Both the position numbers and the translations under genes were made by a program. A DNA stretch of 64,000 nucleotides, taken from positions 403,301,389 through 403,365,388 of the forward strand of contig NC_081408.1 in the NCBI RefSeq assembly GCF_030272615.1, written 5' to 3'. This DNA comes from Cryptomeria japonica. Its lineage: Eukaryota; Streptophyta; Pinopsida; Cupressales; Cupressaceae. Shown here one piece after another: positions 1 to 12,239 of the stretch (positions are counted from its first letter, which is position 1; every line of letters begins with the position of its first letter). The notes beneath the pieces were generated by a model. That model saw only the letters and a program-made list of their open reading frames with translations. It was not told where the DNA came from and did not search any database.

Positions 1-1500
1 TATATATTTTTTAAATTTTTTAATTAACCCAAATAAATTTAATGTGTAATTAAATTTATTTTCTTAAGGTAATTAAAACCATTTCTCAGGTAAATACCCT
101 TTCTCACAAATCTTGCAAATATCCATGCATCCTAAAAAATCCGACAAATTTTCTATAATAATTTCTCTTAATTTTCTCAAGAATTACATACTTCCCATAA
201 ATTAGAAATACACATCAGGCATGGATTTCAAAACAAAACTCGAATTCACCAGAAGAGGGTTTTGGATTTGACAATTATTTTACACACACACCAAGCAGAG
301 ACAAATAGAATTATTTTTAATAAAACACACAACTAAGAAATCATCCAACCTGGTATAGCTTTCTTGGAAGAAATCTGTAGAAGAGCCCTAATTCCTTCAA
401 TAACTTCCAATAAAATTTCTTCACCTAATTTCTTGACCTGTTCCTGTGTGTCCTTGTGTGTAACTAAAATAAAGACCTAACCCCTATTTAAACTAAAATT
501 CTAGGTTCAATAGCTTTTTCACAAAAAACCTAAATTTAGAATAATAGTAATTTTTATTTTATTTTCTAAATTTATCACATGCAATAATTAAAAAACATTA
601 TTCTTTCTTTACTTTTCTCATGCACATTAATTAATTTTCTAAATAAAGAATTAAAACATTATTTTAATTCTAATTAATCCTTTTATTCATTTATTTATTC
701 TTTTATTTATTTAATCATTTATTTATTTAAGGAAACAATAAATATAATTAATCTAATTTATTTAAATAAAAATATATTTCAAATACCATGTAGCTTGCAA
801 CTTAATTTAATAATTTCTTTAATTAACTAAATTTATAATCTCAATGCATAAGCAATACAATAATGAGATAATTTCATAAAACTTAATTAATTAATTAATT
901 AAATCCTCTAAAACACTCAAATTAAACAAATCTCAAGCAATTACCCATAAAAGATAAAATGACAAAATACGAAGACCGAACTAACTGACAAAATGACCAA
1001 CTGACGACACTCATACGAGTGTAACTGAGTAAAATAGGGTCAACTACTATCTCCTCCACTTCCATCGGAAAATATAAGGCACACTCAGACCTGTGAAGCC
1101 AGGTGGAGACGACACCTCATACCTACCCGGTACTTGTACCTGCAATATATTGCATCACCGAACCACACATGCATATATATACAATATAGAAAACACGACA
1201 TACACACCGATGAAGGAGAATCGCGACGTTCCTTGTCTCACCGAAATGAGTGAAGGAAAATCATCCCCTTGCATCCAATACACTCGCAAACACACAACAT
1301 ATAATTCCATGTTGCATAAATAAAGTAAAATGTCAGTACCTAGAAATAATACATAAAATGCAATAAATCACAAGTACTGAAATACTGCAAATAAATTATA
1401 CATCTCATCTCCAAATAAAGCATAATGTCATAAAAATCTGAATAATATATCATGGTAATGTATCCACTGAAACAACCAATAATAAAATATGTGTCTAATG
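1..1500. other. AT-rich noncoding sequence
   Basis: No coding signal is visible on either strand. Roughly 480-950 is dominated by A/T runs with repeated ATTTATTT and TTAATTAA words. Between about 1000 and 1340 the composition becomes more mixed and looks like LTR-type noncoding sequence, but no paired repeat or terminal TG...CA could be matched inside the window. It may be the edge of another retroelement lying to the left. Confidence 0.4.
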
Positions 1501-2000
1501 AGTTCAAACTAGCAGGGGTACTAAATGCTTTATGATGTCTATCATGATGATGTAGTTAATCTATGTGATGCTATGGTGCTTATGAGATGCATTTGATTTA
1601 TGATGTTCCTATGATGCTTATGAGATGCATTTGATTTATGATGTTCCTATGTATGAGATAATGATGTAGATATGATGCAATGAGATGTATGGATGATTCT
1701 GTATTCTTATGTCATGTATGATGATGTAATGTTTTTATTTATGATAATGCAACTATTCTATGCTATGATGATGTATTATGGATGCATGTGTGACAATTAT
1801 TCTTATATGATGTGCTAACAAGTGGTGTGTGTAGGGCGTGATCTTATGATATGCATGCTTATGATAAGATTATATGCAAATTAATGTTTTGATATGCATG
1901 ATGGATGCAAATATGATTTCTATCTATGATATGTAGGATGCATGCTAACATATGATGATGCAGATGATTGCTAGATGAAATGCAAATGTTTTTGGTGTGT
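1500..2000. repeat. ATG/TGATG-rich low-complexity stretch with a 38-bp tandem duplication
   Basis: The stretch is built from irregular reiterations of ATGATG, TATGATG and GATGCA words. At 1577-1651 a 38-bp unit starting TGCTTATGAGATGC occurs twice in direct tandem, nearly without mismatch. Short open frames through it are composition artefacts. Confidence 0.6.
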
Positions 2001-2749
2001 CAATATACTTAGTCATGTGATTCCAAACTACATGGTCTTGGGGAAGGGCAATGAAGGATGAACAAGAAATGGGGATGGAAGGTAGAAGATATGGAGGTGA
2101 ATGAGCTTCTTGTGCTATTGTTATCATTGAGCTTATTATGGCAAATGTATAGTTCAACCTAGATAGTCATTACAATCATTTTCATGGAGATTAGAAAATC
2201 ACAAACAAGGAATGCCCAGTTCACACTAGACTCACAATGTCTTCATATCCTTGGATGAACCTTAGTATAATAATAAGAGACAATCCACAAGTAGAAAACT
2301 AGTGATCATGCCCCATCCTTGCGTTTCTAGTCAAAGACATCCTCGAGATAGAATCTCTAGTCAGAGACATCCCGAAAGAGCTAAAAGACATGTCACCACA
2401 AAAGATCAAATCAAAGACTTGACACCAACATAAACCGAAATCGTCAAGTTATCATTGTATCTTGCCACATATGTTAACATGTTTGAACTGGTCACAATGT
2501 TGTCATCCTGATAAAGGATAGATAATTCTGAAAACCCTGTTGTAGTCAAAGTCTACCGAAAGATTGATTTGTTGAAAGTTCACTGTTGCTTGTGTCTCAT
2601 CTAAAACTAACATAACCCATGAAATCGATACTTTATCATGGAGCAGAGCGAAAAATTTATTGTGGATCGACAATGCAAGTGATCTTTTATTACGAATTGT
2701 GTGTGAAAAGGAAGGAAGAAATGAAAAGACGATGCTCCTCAAAACATGC

Positions 2750-3290
2750 GATGTTAAGGTTCCATTTCCATCACTAGGTTTAGGATTTTCTCCCAGTTAT
2801 AGATAGGACCTGATTTATTATAGGTGAAAGGAAAGGGATGGAAAGGGATTTTATTATGGATGGCGAACCAATCTTAGATAGATCAATAACAAGCCATGAT
2901 GGGAATGGACACATTTATTATGGATGTTGTGAGTGTGTGCAAAGTGAAAGAGTGAAACTGGGTCTTGAAGGAGAGGAGCAAAAGTCTCTACACATGGCAG
3001 TGGTAACTCGTTTTTCACCATGGTACTTGCCCAGGGTGCCACCAAAGTGGTTTTCATTGTTCAACGAATTTATTTCTCTTTACTTTTTTTTTCTTTTTTT
3101 GTGTCACAAGGCACCCATTTGCCAAGTTTTCACCAAAGTGATGATTTTTTTTTTCATTTTTTTAATATTTTGTATTTTTTTAAAAAAAAATTAATTTTTT
3201 AATTTTTTTTTGTATTTTTGATATATTTTTAAATTTTTTTTTATTATTTGGATTTTTTTTTTTTTTGTATTTTTTATTAGGATTCTCTAA
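2750..3290 (-). other. Gypsy C 3' noncoding tail with A-rich tract
   Basis: Directly after the integrase C-terminus on the minus strand comes an A-rich stretch (T-rich on plus, about 3085-3275). Sequence ending with an AATAAATGTG-type segment follows at about 2920. It has no conserved reading frame. Short frames on either strand here, including one on plus at 2838-3194, are low-complexity by-products. Confidence 0.45.
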
Positions 3291-3299
3291 AAAAGCTAT

Positions 3300-4500
3300 G
3301 TATAAAACCCATGAAGGTGCATGTTGTTGATATGATCATCTAATGGTTCTCCTTCCGGTGTTGATAACTGATATGCACCTGAGCCATAAATTGTTGCGAT
3401 GACATAAGGCCCAAGCCAATTTGGTTCAAACTTGCGCCTTTTCTCTCTAGCCTACTGATTTTTTAGGGTTTTCTCTTAAGACCAAGTCACCTAATTCAAA
3501 TGTGCGAGGTTTTACCTTGTGATTATAATTGTGGCTCATGTGTTGCCGATATGCTTTTAGGTGGTTAAATGCATTCTGTCAACACTCATCTAACAATTCC
3601 AAATCTTGTAAGCGAGAGACCCTGTAGTCTTTGTCACTAATAAGATCATGTAAGGAGACCCGTAAAGATGGCAGCTTGACCTAAATGGGCAAGATGGCTT
3701 CAACACCATAGACAAGTGAATAGAGAATAGCTCTAGTAGGTGTGCAAACACTTGTGAGATATGCCCATAGTGTGGGATTAAGTTGGATATACTAATTGTG
3801 GCTAGCGATGACGACTGTCTTTTTAAGGATCCCAAGAATAGTTTTGTTATACGCCTTAGCTTGATCATTACCTTAGGAGTAGTATGGACTGGAAAAGCGA
3901 TGATGGATATGGAATCGGTCACAAAGCTCACGAATATCCTAATTCTTGAAGGGACACCCATTATCTATGATGATGGAAAGGGGAACACCGTATCGACAAA
4001 TGATTTAATTGAGGATGAAAGTTGCAATCTGCTTACCGATGACTTGGGTGAGAGGGAAAAACTCAATCCACTTTGTAAAATACTTAGTGGCTATGATAAT
4101 GAATTTATGGTTGTTGGAGGATGGAGGGTGAGTCTTTCCCATGAGATCAAGTCCCCACTAAAAAAAGGGCTATGGAGTAGCGATTAGTTGATGTTCTTGT
4201 GCTAGTGCATGAATGAGGTCTCCAAGAATCTAACACTACTTTCATTTCTTGACAAACTGGTATGAGTCCTTTTCCATTGTAGGCTAGTATTAACCAGTCC
4301 TCATAAGTTTCTTAGCTAAGGTTGGACCGCTAGAGTGAGATCAACATATACCTTTGTGGGCTTCACATGATGCGATTTGAGCTTTGTCACTCTCTAAACA
4401 TCTAAGAAGAGTACCATCGAGACCTTGTCAGTAAAGTGTGTTGTCCATGATGACGTAACAAGATGTTTGGCAGATGAAGGTACGATGTTGGTTATTGGAA
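3300..4500 (-). pseudogene. Gypsy C integrase (decayed)
   Basis: Minus-strand translation around 3960-3450 gives the typical C-terminal half of a plant gypsy integrase: an LYSLVYGVEAILPI stretch, then a basic segment ending PRTFELGDLVLRENP, then the terminal WLGPYVI...GAYQL core near 3400-3300. Only in-frame fragments survive, with stops and frame changes upstream of about 3960. Integrase inserts the cDNA into chromosomes; this copy cannot be translated as a whole. It lies 3' of the two RNase H domains, as expected for Ty3/gypsy. Confidence 0.75.
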
Positions 4501-4559
4501 AGGTCAAGTGGAAGGGTGTTATAACGAAGGTAGTTTAAAATATCATCATACCAAGGGGA

Positions 4560-4900
4560 ATCAAGACTAACAACACATTAATTTAGATGGATTGATCTCA
4601 TATGCAGGGATAAAAAGATTATCCCCCAAGAACTCATAGTGGGTCTCATTTTGTGACATGTTGATCAAAGAGGCAATGGTGGCCATAGTATCCATAGCTC
4701 GATTTTTCTCTCTTGGTATTTGATCAAAGACTATCTTTGTGAAGCATTTCTTGAATTCATCCACCATTTTCTTGTAAGGCATTAGTTTTTCATTTTTTAT
4801 CTAATAATAATCATTTGTTTGTTGAATCACAAGTTGAGAATCCCCCAAAATAGGAAGTTCTTGGATCTTCTACTGAATTGTGATCTTCAATCCTAAATGT
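4560..4900 (-). pseudogene. Gypsy C second RNase H-like domain (decayed)
   Basis: An open minus-strand segment at 4782-4567 reads ...YKKMVDEFKKCF...VPREKNRAMDTMATIASL.... This matches the C-terminal part of the extra RNase HI-type domain found between reverse transcriptase/RNase H and integrase in many plant gypsy elements (typical core HVPREENARADALAKLA). The more N-terminal part of the domain, towards 4900, is degraded. Confidence 0.65.
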
Positions 4901-5004
4901 TGTTTGTGCAAGGGAAGGGTAGCCGGTATGATTTAGGAATAGAATCCCCTTGTGGTGTGATGAATAGTATGCCTACTCTTTCTCCATATTGTGTATATGA
5001 ACCA

Positions 5005-5995
5005 TCAAATTATAGTTGCCATAATCTAGATTTTGTGACTGTGAAGACGGATTCATCCAAAAACTTTAATACAATAGGAGAATTGTCGATCATTGGTGCA
5101 TTTGCAATTTGGTTTGAAATGACTTGTCCTTTAATAGATTTTATGTCCACATACTCAATGTTGAATTCACTTAGCATCATAACCCACTTGGTCAGCTTGC
5201 CTATAAGAGTTTCTTTGTTGAGTAGATACTTTAGTGGATCAATTCTTGCCGCGAGCTTTGTTTTGTGATTTAGCATGTAATGACGCAACTTTTGTGAAGA
5301 AAAAACTATGGCCAGACACTCACACTCAATTGGAGTGTAATTAAGCTCATATCCAACCAATGCATGACTGATATAGTAGATGGATCATTCTTTTCCTTCA
5401 CGGTCCTGTTGTGCCAAAAGTGCCCCCAGGGCTATCGTTGTTGCTAATATATAGAGTAACAATGGTTTTACTTGGATTAGTGGCATAAGTATTGGTGGAT
5501 TCAAAAGATAGTTCTGTTCCAACAAAAGGTACCCCATGGACATGTGAATGTTGTCTTGTGTTGATCCTTAGGTGCTATCTTAATCTGATTGTATCCGGAG
5601 AATCCATCCATAAGTGATAGCATTTTGTGACCTATTGTAAGATCGACGATCAAATCAATGTTTGGTAATGGGAATTAATCCTTAGGACAAGCATTTTTTA
5701 TGTCTTTGAAACTAATACATATTCTTATGTTTCCATTTGGTTTGTTGATAGGTACAAGATTATAAATCCATTTGGGGTAGTCAATTGGTCTAATGAAGCA
5801 AATGCCCAATAGCTTTTAAAGCTCAACTTTCACTAGTGATGCCACTTGTGGATGCATCTTACACAATTTCTATTTGACTAGTTTGGCACCTGAAGTAACC
5901 ATCTAGTGATGCATAACCAAATCAGTATCAAGTCTAGGCATATTCACGTATGACCATAAAAAATTTATCTATCTCTCTGTGAATAACTTTGTCAA
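5005..5995 (-). pseudogene. Gypsy C reverse transcriptase and RNase H (decayed)
   Basis: Minus-strand translation of about 5990-5530 gives conserved gypsy reverse transcriptase blocks in order: FIRPIDYPKWIYNLVPI, a RICISFKDIKNACPKD block, FPLPNIDLIVD, LMDGFSGYNQIKIAPKD and TTFTCPWGT. The open segment 5360-5010 is the attached RNase H: IECECLAIVFSSQKLRHYML, LAARIDPLKYLL, LTKWVMMLSEFNIEYV. Several stop codons interrupt the block between 5500 and 5900. The domain copies RNA into DNA and removes the RNA strand; this copy is inactive. Confidence 0.85.
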
Positions 5996-7279
5996 CTTTA
6001 GTCACTTGATTTCTATCAATGATTGTGTAAGAAATATGTTGTGTGGTACCTCTTATGTCCCAATTTTTGTTTTGATGATCTCTTCAATCAACAAATGACT
6101 TCTCCTGATATAATGTCATATGTAGAGTGTCAAACCTTCCATCCTCTGGCACCTCACAGAGGTTTTACCGTCAGATGTGTGCTTTCTTTTTACTTTTTTA
6201 GGGTAAAAAAGAGTCGCAATGTAATGTTCACTAAAAAATCCATTATTTGTTCTTATTTTAATATTTTTGTGACTGGAAGGTTTGGCACCCTCTCCAAAAT
6301 ATGCCATTCTATTGAGTTCAATAGTGTATTATGCTTTGTGGTCCCCAAGAGGTAGATAATCTCTTATGCCAAGGTAATTAATGAAGGCCTCATCATTTTG
6401 GAATGTGTCAAGTTGTCGAAGCCCTTTTTGGTCCCCGTCAATGAGCTGCAGGTGAATAAGGGGAAGGTCATAGGTATGTTCAAAGTCGGTAGGTGTAAGG
6501 GTAAAGACACAAGAATCTTAGGGTATGTCAATAAGGTCATCAGGGTCATCATTGGTACTCTCCCCATCAGTCTTGACCGTAAAAGAATCTAAATCGATAT
6601 CACTAGAAGGACACTCAACAACAAGAGTTCTCACTTTTTGCAATTTTTGCCTAGAGCCTCGAGACATAGAGGGTTGAGGATCCCAATAGGTCTTTATACA
6701 CGCTTCACCACTATCTTATTTTTCTTGATGTGTAGAACTAGATGATGCTACTTGACAAACTTTGAATAGTTCTCTAAATTTTTCTTCATCAGTGAGTTTG
6801 ATAGGTTGTTTGAAATTTGCTGCAAGTCCATAATCACTAGATGATTTATTGGAACCCCATTCCCATTCATTTGAATTTGTAGAATAATTCCTTTCTTGTT
6901 GTTGGTCATTAGTGGAAGTAGGATAAGTAATTTGGAATGTTGCTTGGGAATCAAGACCACATAATCTCAATGGTGCAAAACCAAGTCCTTTTGTCTATTG
7001 TTTCTTTGGTACTTATTCAGGTTCTAATGGTTCCACAATACCTTTCTTTTGTAGGCCAAGAGGACCTTTTTACATCATATCCCATTTTTTTGTAGAAACT
7101 TAAAACCTTTTCCATTATTTCCAACTGGTATTGTGATGTGGTCTTGATTAGGTTGTTCTTCTAGTTTCTTATAGAGCATCTTGTACATATCTTCCTCTTC
7201 CATTTCAACCCATCTCTTGAAAGTAGTGGGATCCCATTTTATGACGATTGTTGATATCTGCTTTGAAGGATGTGGTCTA
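5996..7279 (-). pseudogene. Gypsy C spacer between protease and reverse transcriptase
   Basis: Minus-strand frames continue from the element D insertion point towards the reverse transcriptase. Near 7110-7010 there is a glycine-spaced segment (KKWDMM-KGPLGLQKKGIVEPLEP) resembling the G-patch-like stretch of some plant gypsy polyproteins. It is followed by the open segment 6970-6716 and an acidic segment rich in D/E around 6600-6490. Further open fragments occur at 6567-6364 and 6307-6116. I cannot assign a catalytic function; it belongs to the polyprotein by position. Confidence 0.55.
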
Positions 7280-8424
7280 TGTTGGAATAAATGAACACTG
7301 AGAGGGGGGGGTGAATCAATGTTTTGTAATTTTTAACTTTCTTAATCTGTCCTTTAAACCACTTAATGCAGATGAATGAAAGAAAAGTGTAGAAACACAA
7401 AGTAAAGAACCACGACACCATAACACCAAGATTTTTATGTGGAAATCTGATTAAGGGAATAACCATAGTGGGATTCAAACACACGATATTAATATACTCT
7501 GTTAGAAGTATACAAATATTACATAAGGGAAAGCAAATGCATTCAGGCACATTGCCTAGAGCTCACTGCTCAAAGTTTACAATAAGGGCTACAACCCGGA
7601 GGACTCACTACCTTACAAAAGAGTTACAAAGGTAACATACATGAAGATGAACTATGAAATAGCATTTGCAAATTCCTGGAATAGTTTCAGTTAAGCACAC
7701 AATACTGTATCTTACTCAACTTTGTAGAACTGCTCTGTTCTAATAATCTGCAACATACTAGAGCAGAAATCTTCACCTTATGCATGTTAAACTGCACACA
7801 ATCAATCATACATGCACCATACGCAACCATTGATCATCAAAATGATCACATAAACCTATCTTATATATCTACATCGCCAATTTAGATCAATTCCATGTCG
7901 GCCCAAAAACCACATAACACGCAACATGAAATGCGTTACCCAAATTGACTCAAACTAATCCAAAACAACTGAGAAAACCAAAATAAAATGTCCACACACT
8001 TCCCACATATCGACTCATCAACCTCAAATGCATGAATACTCACCAAAATTGATCCACAAGATCCACACATAGAATCTTCACATGCTACTGCTCATGAACA
8101 CTGTTCTACTAGAAAATTGTCTACCATATCATCCAACCAACACAAAACTTAACACTGGAGGCCATAAACTTGGAATAAGGTAAATTGCATATCTACAATA
8201 TATCTCCCAGATCCACAAAGCAAAATAATCAACCAAAAATAATCCGCTGACCACCAAACCATACACTCTATCGGATACATTGTTCTCACCAGACCACATA
8301 AATACTTTATCCATCTTCAATCAATCTTCCAGAATGATGAAAACATGGATTGGGGATGCCAAATCTGATATGAGTTTCCATCAATGACAACATCTCAATA
8401 TGCATGCAGTGTCTCTTGCCAACA
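7280..8424 (-). repeat. Element D 3' LTR
   Basis: It starts TGTTGGAATAAATGAACAC and ends CTTGCCAACA, with 6-bp inverted termini. It aligns along its length with 13554-14637, sharing for example the GAATGAAAG and CACCATAACACCAA segments and the end ACATCTCAATATGCATGCA. On the minus strand a TATATAAG-type box lies at about 7860-7870. The other LTR lacks a short block present here at about 7552-7612. Confidence 0.88.
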
Positions 8425-8601
8425 ATCTCCCCCTTTGGCATTGATGGAAGCACTTAGTGAAAAATAGCTAACTATCAGATCAAACCCAAAATACTGTACA
8501 CTTTGCAACCAAAAATCTGACTTTCAAATTCCAAGAGAAACATGACTCCCCTTGAGATCAACATTTTTCACTTCTCTACTCTCCCCCTTTGACATCAATG
8601 G
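8425..8601 (-). promoter_or_regulatory. Element D polypurine tract and a second internal polypurine tract
   Basis: On the minus strand the sequence AAAGGGGGAGAT abuts the first base of the 3' LTR, the position used to prime plus-strand DNA. The same core occurs again 154 bp further in: CTCCCCCTTT at 8427-8436 and again at 8581-8590, each followed by GGCATTGATGG or GACATCAATGG. Element E has the same paired arrangement. Confidence 0.75.
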
Positions 8602-8689
8602 CAAAGGTAGGTATTCGCATGTCAAAACTTCCACAAAGCTCTATATACAAAGGTACAACCTACGAAAATTTGAAAATATCAACAAAAAT

Positions 8690-9590
8690 AGTCTTCAATG
8701 ACTACAAATAGTCATCCCATCCCTTCTTCAAAATCTCCAAAATAGATATGAGGGCACTGAATAAATATGCCTGCATCTCTACTGCCCTAAGATTTGTGGG
8801 TGCACTCTTATTTAATGCCTTCTAAACATCTTTCATATTACTAAGTAGGGTGTCTAATAGAGGAGTGATTAGATTCCTTAGCTCTCCCACTCTACCAATA
8901 ATTATGTCCTTCTCTTGACATAGACTCTTAATTCTATCAAGGAGAGATAGCACCTGATTTTCTTTCGTTGCTTGCAAAGATGGTCTGAGGATCATAAGAC
9001 TGAGATAGACTGGTCAATTGACCTTCATACTCTTTAATCTTCTTGTCAACCTCAATAGTGAACTTAGGCGATAAGAGGCACGATTTGTAGATTTTTCCTC
9101 CTTCAGCCAATGCTTCTTGAATGCCTTTGACACCGGTTAACAAACTATCTCTATCTCCTTCAATCATTCTCAAAATTGTCCTCAATCTCTTCACATTAAA
9201 ATGGTTTTGAACTTTTACTTCAACAACTTTTTCCAAGGATTCAAAATGAGAATCAACTGATTCAAGCAAACTCTTTAGCTTTTCTGAAGGGAGTGTCAGA
9301 TGAGTCTTGTTTAAAAGATGACAATCTTTTCTCAAGGACACTTGTTGCCAATTCTATCACCTCATTGTCCTCCATGTGAGATTTCAATAAATACACTTGC
9401 TTTGGCTTGAGCAAGTGGTGCTAGTTTAAGTGCCTAGACAGGGGATAGAGAGTCAAGATTGATGGGGCCTTGGGCGAAGTCTGTGTCGCTCATGATCTGC
9501 TTCCCCTTCATTGATTTCTCAGTGTCTCTTGCCAACATAATCTATTAAACTCTTCTTTTTGCTTCCTTCTCCAATTTAGTAGTCACCACC
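8690..9590 (-). pseudogene. Element D unknown ORF, distal coiled-coil-like part
   Basis: The open minus-strand segment 9341-8937 encodes 134 residues rich in L, E, K and S with heptad-like spacing (for example LKSLLESVDSHFESLEKVVEV), suggesting coiled coil. Adjacent fragments in other frames continue the same amphipathic character towards 8690, so this is a shifted and interrupted end of the larger unknown frame upstream (9600-11941). No catalytic motif or known family was recognised. Confidence 0.4.
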
Positions 9591-9599
9591 AGAGGGTTT

Positions 9600-10990
9600 T
9601 GAGTTCCCTCACTTGCATCGACTTCCTAAACTGGAGGGTTGTCTATATCAACCAGAGGGTTGTCACTCATGTCCTTGCCCTCATCATCTCTTCCTGCATT
9701 GTCTCCACCTTTTTCAGCTGGATTTTCAGTTCCAAATCCTTCCTGCACAACAGTTTGAACATCCAAAACAGAAGTGTCATCCTTTTTCTGCTCGACTTCT
9801 GGATTAGGATCACTTGTATGATTTCCTTCATACTGATTATCTAACAATTTTTTGGCAAAAATCTTTTCTGTTTCCTTTGCAACTTCATCGATTTTTCCAA
9901 ACATGATTTTGTTAACTCTATGTTTACTTCTAAACTCACTCTTAGCTAACTGTAGTAGTCTGTCTATCTCCTCTTTAGAGATAACTGAACATAAGTTGAC
10001 CAATACATACTCCTTTAATCTTTCATCTTCCTTACTTGCCATATGTCTTCTAGCATCCAAAATATTATACAGATTCTTCATAATTACAGATGATAACTCT
10101 ATCAAGGATTTACTATATACATTCATATATTCAAATACAACTTCTTTCAATGACCCTCTTCCCATTTTCATCAAAATTTTCATACCAATCGTATAATGGT
10201 TTCAAGTTTTCATCCTTAAAAATTGAATTAACAATATGTTCTAATGTAATAGGAGGCACAATATTGTAATTACCTTGAAGTTTTCCTGACTTCAATGCCT
10301 CATCAAGCTTAGATTTAGGCTTCTTGTTGGGCCTTGTTTTTCCGGATGGTTTCTCCTTAGATATTTTAGTAGCTTGGGCTTTGACCACCTTGACTTGTTC
10401 ATCTAACTCTATTTCCTCTTCATCTACGAGAGTGAATGTTATAGCTTTTCCTCTCTTTCTTTTTCCTATACTGAATGGTTCAGCCTGAGTCTTAGGTGAG
10501 CTTGTAGGTTTTTGAGCATCAAAGGAGGGTGCGGAACTCGTAGGCTACTTTGGCTTAGGGACAAGAGATTCCAGTTTGGCCTTCTTTGATTTGACCATAT
10601 CTTCTTCCTTCAAGATGTTCTTTTCCTGGGCTCTCCGAACCGCTTCCTTGGTGATCCCCATGGTCTCCGCCAACTTCTCCACCTCCTTCCTGACTTTCTT
10701 TTGTATCTTAGGTTTCTTGAAATAACTATGCAGGCTCAAGCTCTTCTCTTATGTCCCAAACTTCTCTTTAGTCTTATCCACCAGTTTTCTTAATAAGTGC
10801 TAAGCATACATGTCAAGAACATCTCCCTCGACCTCATACCCCATGGGCATGATCCATGATGACCTCGACTTCACGACTTCCATAAGGCATTGTTCAACCA
10901 TAAAATAGATAGTGTTTTCATACTTTTCCACAATCTCCTTAGGAATCCTTTCTTTGGTTTGCATCATACTTTGGAAATTCTTAAAGTATC
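9600..10990 (-). pseudogene. Element D unknown ORF, central part
   Basis: Minus-strand open segments at 10739-10545, 10388-10131 and 10183-9626 join almost continuously. They have a lysine-rich N-terminal part (KPSGKTRPNKKPKSKLDEAL), a helical middle (SLIELSSVIMKNLYNILDARR...EERLKEYVLVNL-type), and an acidic low-complexity end (DPNPEVEQKKDD...NAGRDDEGKDMSDNP). One frame change falls at about 10150. Composition suggests a charged, partly disordered protein, possibly nucleic-acid binding. I do not recognise it. It occupies the place where polymerase would be expected. Confidence 0.45.
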
Positions 10991-10991
10991 C

Positions 10992-11941
10992 CTAAAGAAT
11001 AGCTTTATGTGTTTGTGCATCCCCTAGACCCTTAAGTGTTTCCTTTATCTGCACAACCATCGGTTTGTCATAGGCCCACTGAACTTTGCCTACTCTCGAA
11101 ATCTCATTCATGAAAAAGAAGTATAAATAGATAATCAAAGAGCCAAATTTGAATACATGCTTTTTATCTTGCTTGATTTTCTTTAGGTTGCTCATAAGCT
11201 CACTTTGGAGAACCTCACATAGATTATACAACTTATCTTCTTTCAAAATTTGATAAGTAGCGTAGATAGCCGTATTGGATACTGAATTATCCTTGCTGGA
11301 CTGATAGACCTTGTAACCTGTCACCATTGATGCAAATGTGACATCATATTCAATTATATCACTAATTGTCATTGATCTTTTATAAAATTGTGATCCGGTT
11401 GCTTTTGTTACTGTTTGATTCTTCACATTTCTTAGGCTTGGCACCTCACCGATTACATTCAAACCTATCATCACCTTGATTGTTGTCTTGGTAATCTTAT
11501 GTGGATTATCAAGCCACATGAACTCGTCATGCACCCTTATCAAAACATATGTAACCCATTCTGGTTCATCAAAATCGAGAAAATCGACAAACTGCAAGAA
11601 ACCCTTCTCCTCAAGTGGTTTGAATTCTAGTTTCAAGATTCCCATGTTATCAATCATGTGCTTTGAGTAAAGTTTTAACATTTGTGTCTCTCCGAGCTCC
11701 TCAATATTGCAATGCATGTAATCCCTAATATCTTCCACATGTAAAAGTCCATAAGGGACCAATGAAAATGCCCCTTTTGGATCATCTTCCATTTTGGCCT
11801 TTCCCTCTCATTTACATCTACAACTAGTGGAGTCACAACACCAGATGATGCCATATCAAAAAAAATTGGTTTCAAACTAGAAAAGGGTTCTAACTTAGGG
11901 AAGTACCTCTTAATCTTCACCCGAATGCAAGATATCTTCAC
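10992..11941 (-). pseudogene. Element D unknown ORF, N-terminal globular domain
   Basis: The open minus-strand segment 11792-10992 encodes 266 residues with a clean globular look: WVTYVLIRVHDEFMWLDNP, an ITKTTIKVMIGL segment, then a hydrophobic FKFGSLIIYLYFFFMN stretch near the end. An overlapping frame, 11941-11675, supplies a likely upstream part beginning MASSGVVTPLVVDV, joined by a frame change near 11800. Length and amino-acid use look like real coding sequence, not a shadow. From memory, similar WLDNP-type segments accompany plant mobile elements, but I cannot name the family. It could be an accessory retroelement ORF or a captured host gene. Confidence 0.55.
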
Positions 11942-12239
11942 AAAAACTCTGTTTCGCTCTGAAATCTTTGCAAAGTCTTCTTCGCCACGCTCTTTAGCTC
12001 TCTCATTTTGAATGCAAACTAAGAAACGAGAGTTTCAGTTGCCTTTATTCACCACATACCGAACCTTTTACTGCAATAAATGCACTCTGCCCTAATTCTT
12101 CTAGATACCCTACATTCCCAAAGTTCTCTTCTATGGAACATCAATTTGGCTCAAGTCTTCTAGAAGTACATCATGAATATTTGGATTATCAAATTATAGC
12201 TTCGAACATACGACTGATCATCCGACACCAACATCTAGC

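Noticed and set aside
1093-1323. 76-residue plus-strand frame
   Set aside because: Composition-driven (Thr/Tyr/His-rich) in likely LTR-type DNA; no motif and no supporting context.
2838-3202. Plus-strand frames of 118 and 60 residues
   Set aside because: They end in poly-Phe from a poly-T tract and lie antisense to the gypsy C 3' tail; no conserved content.
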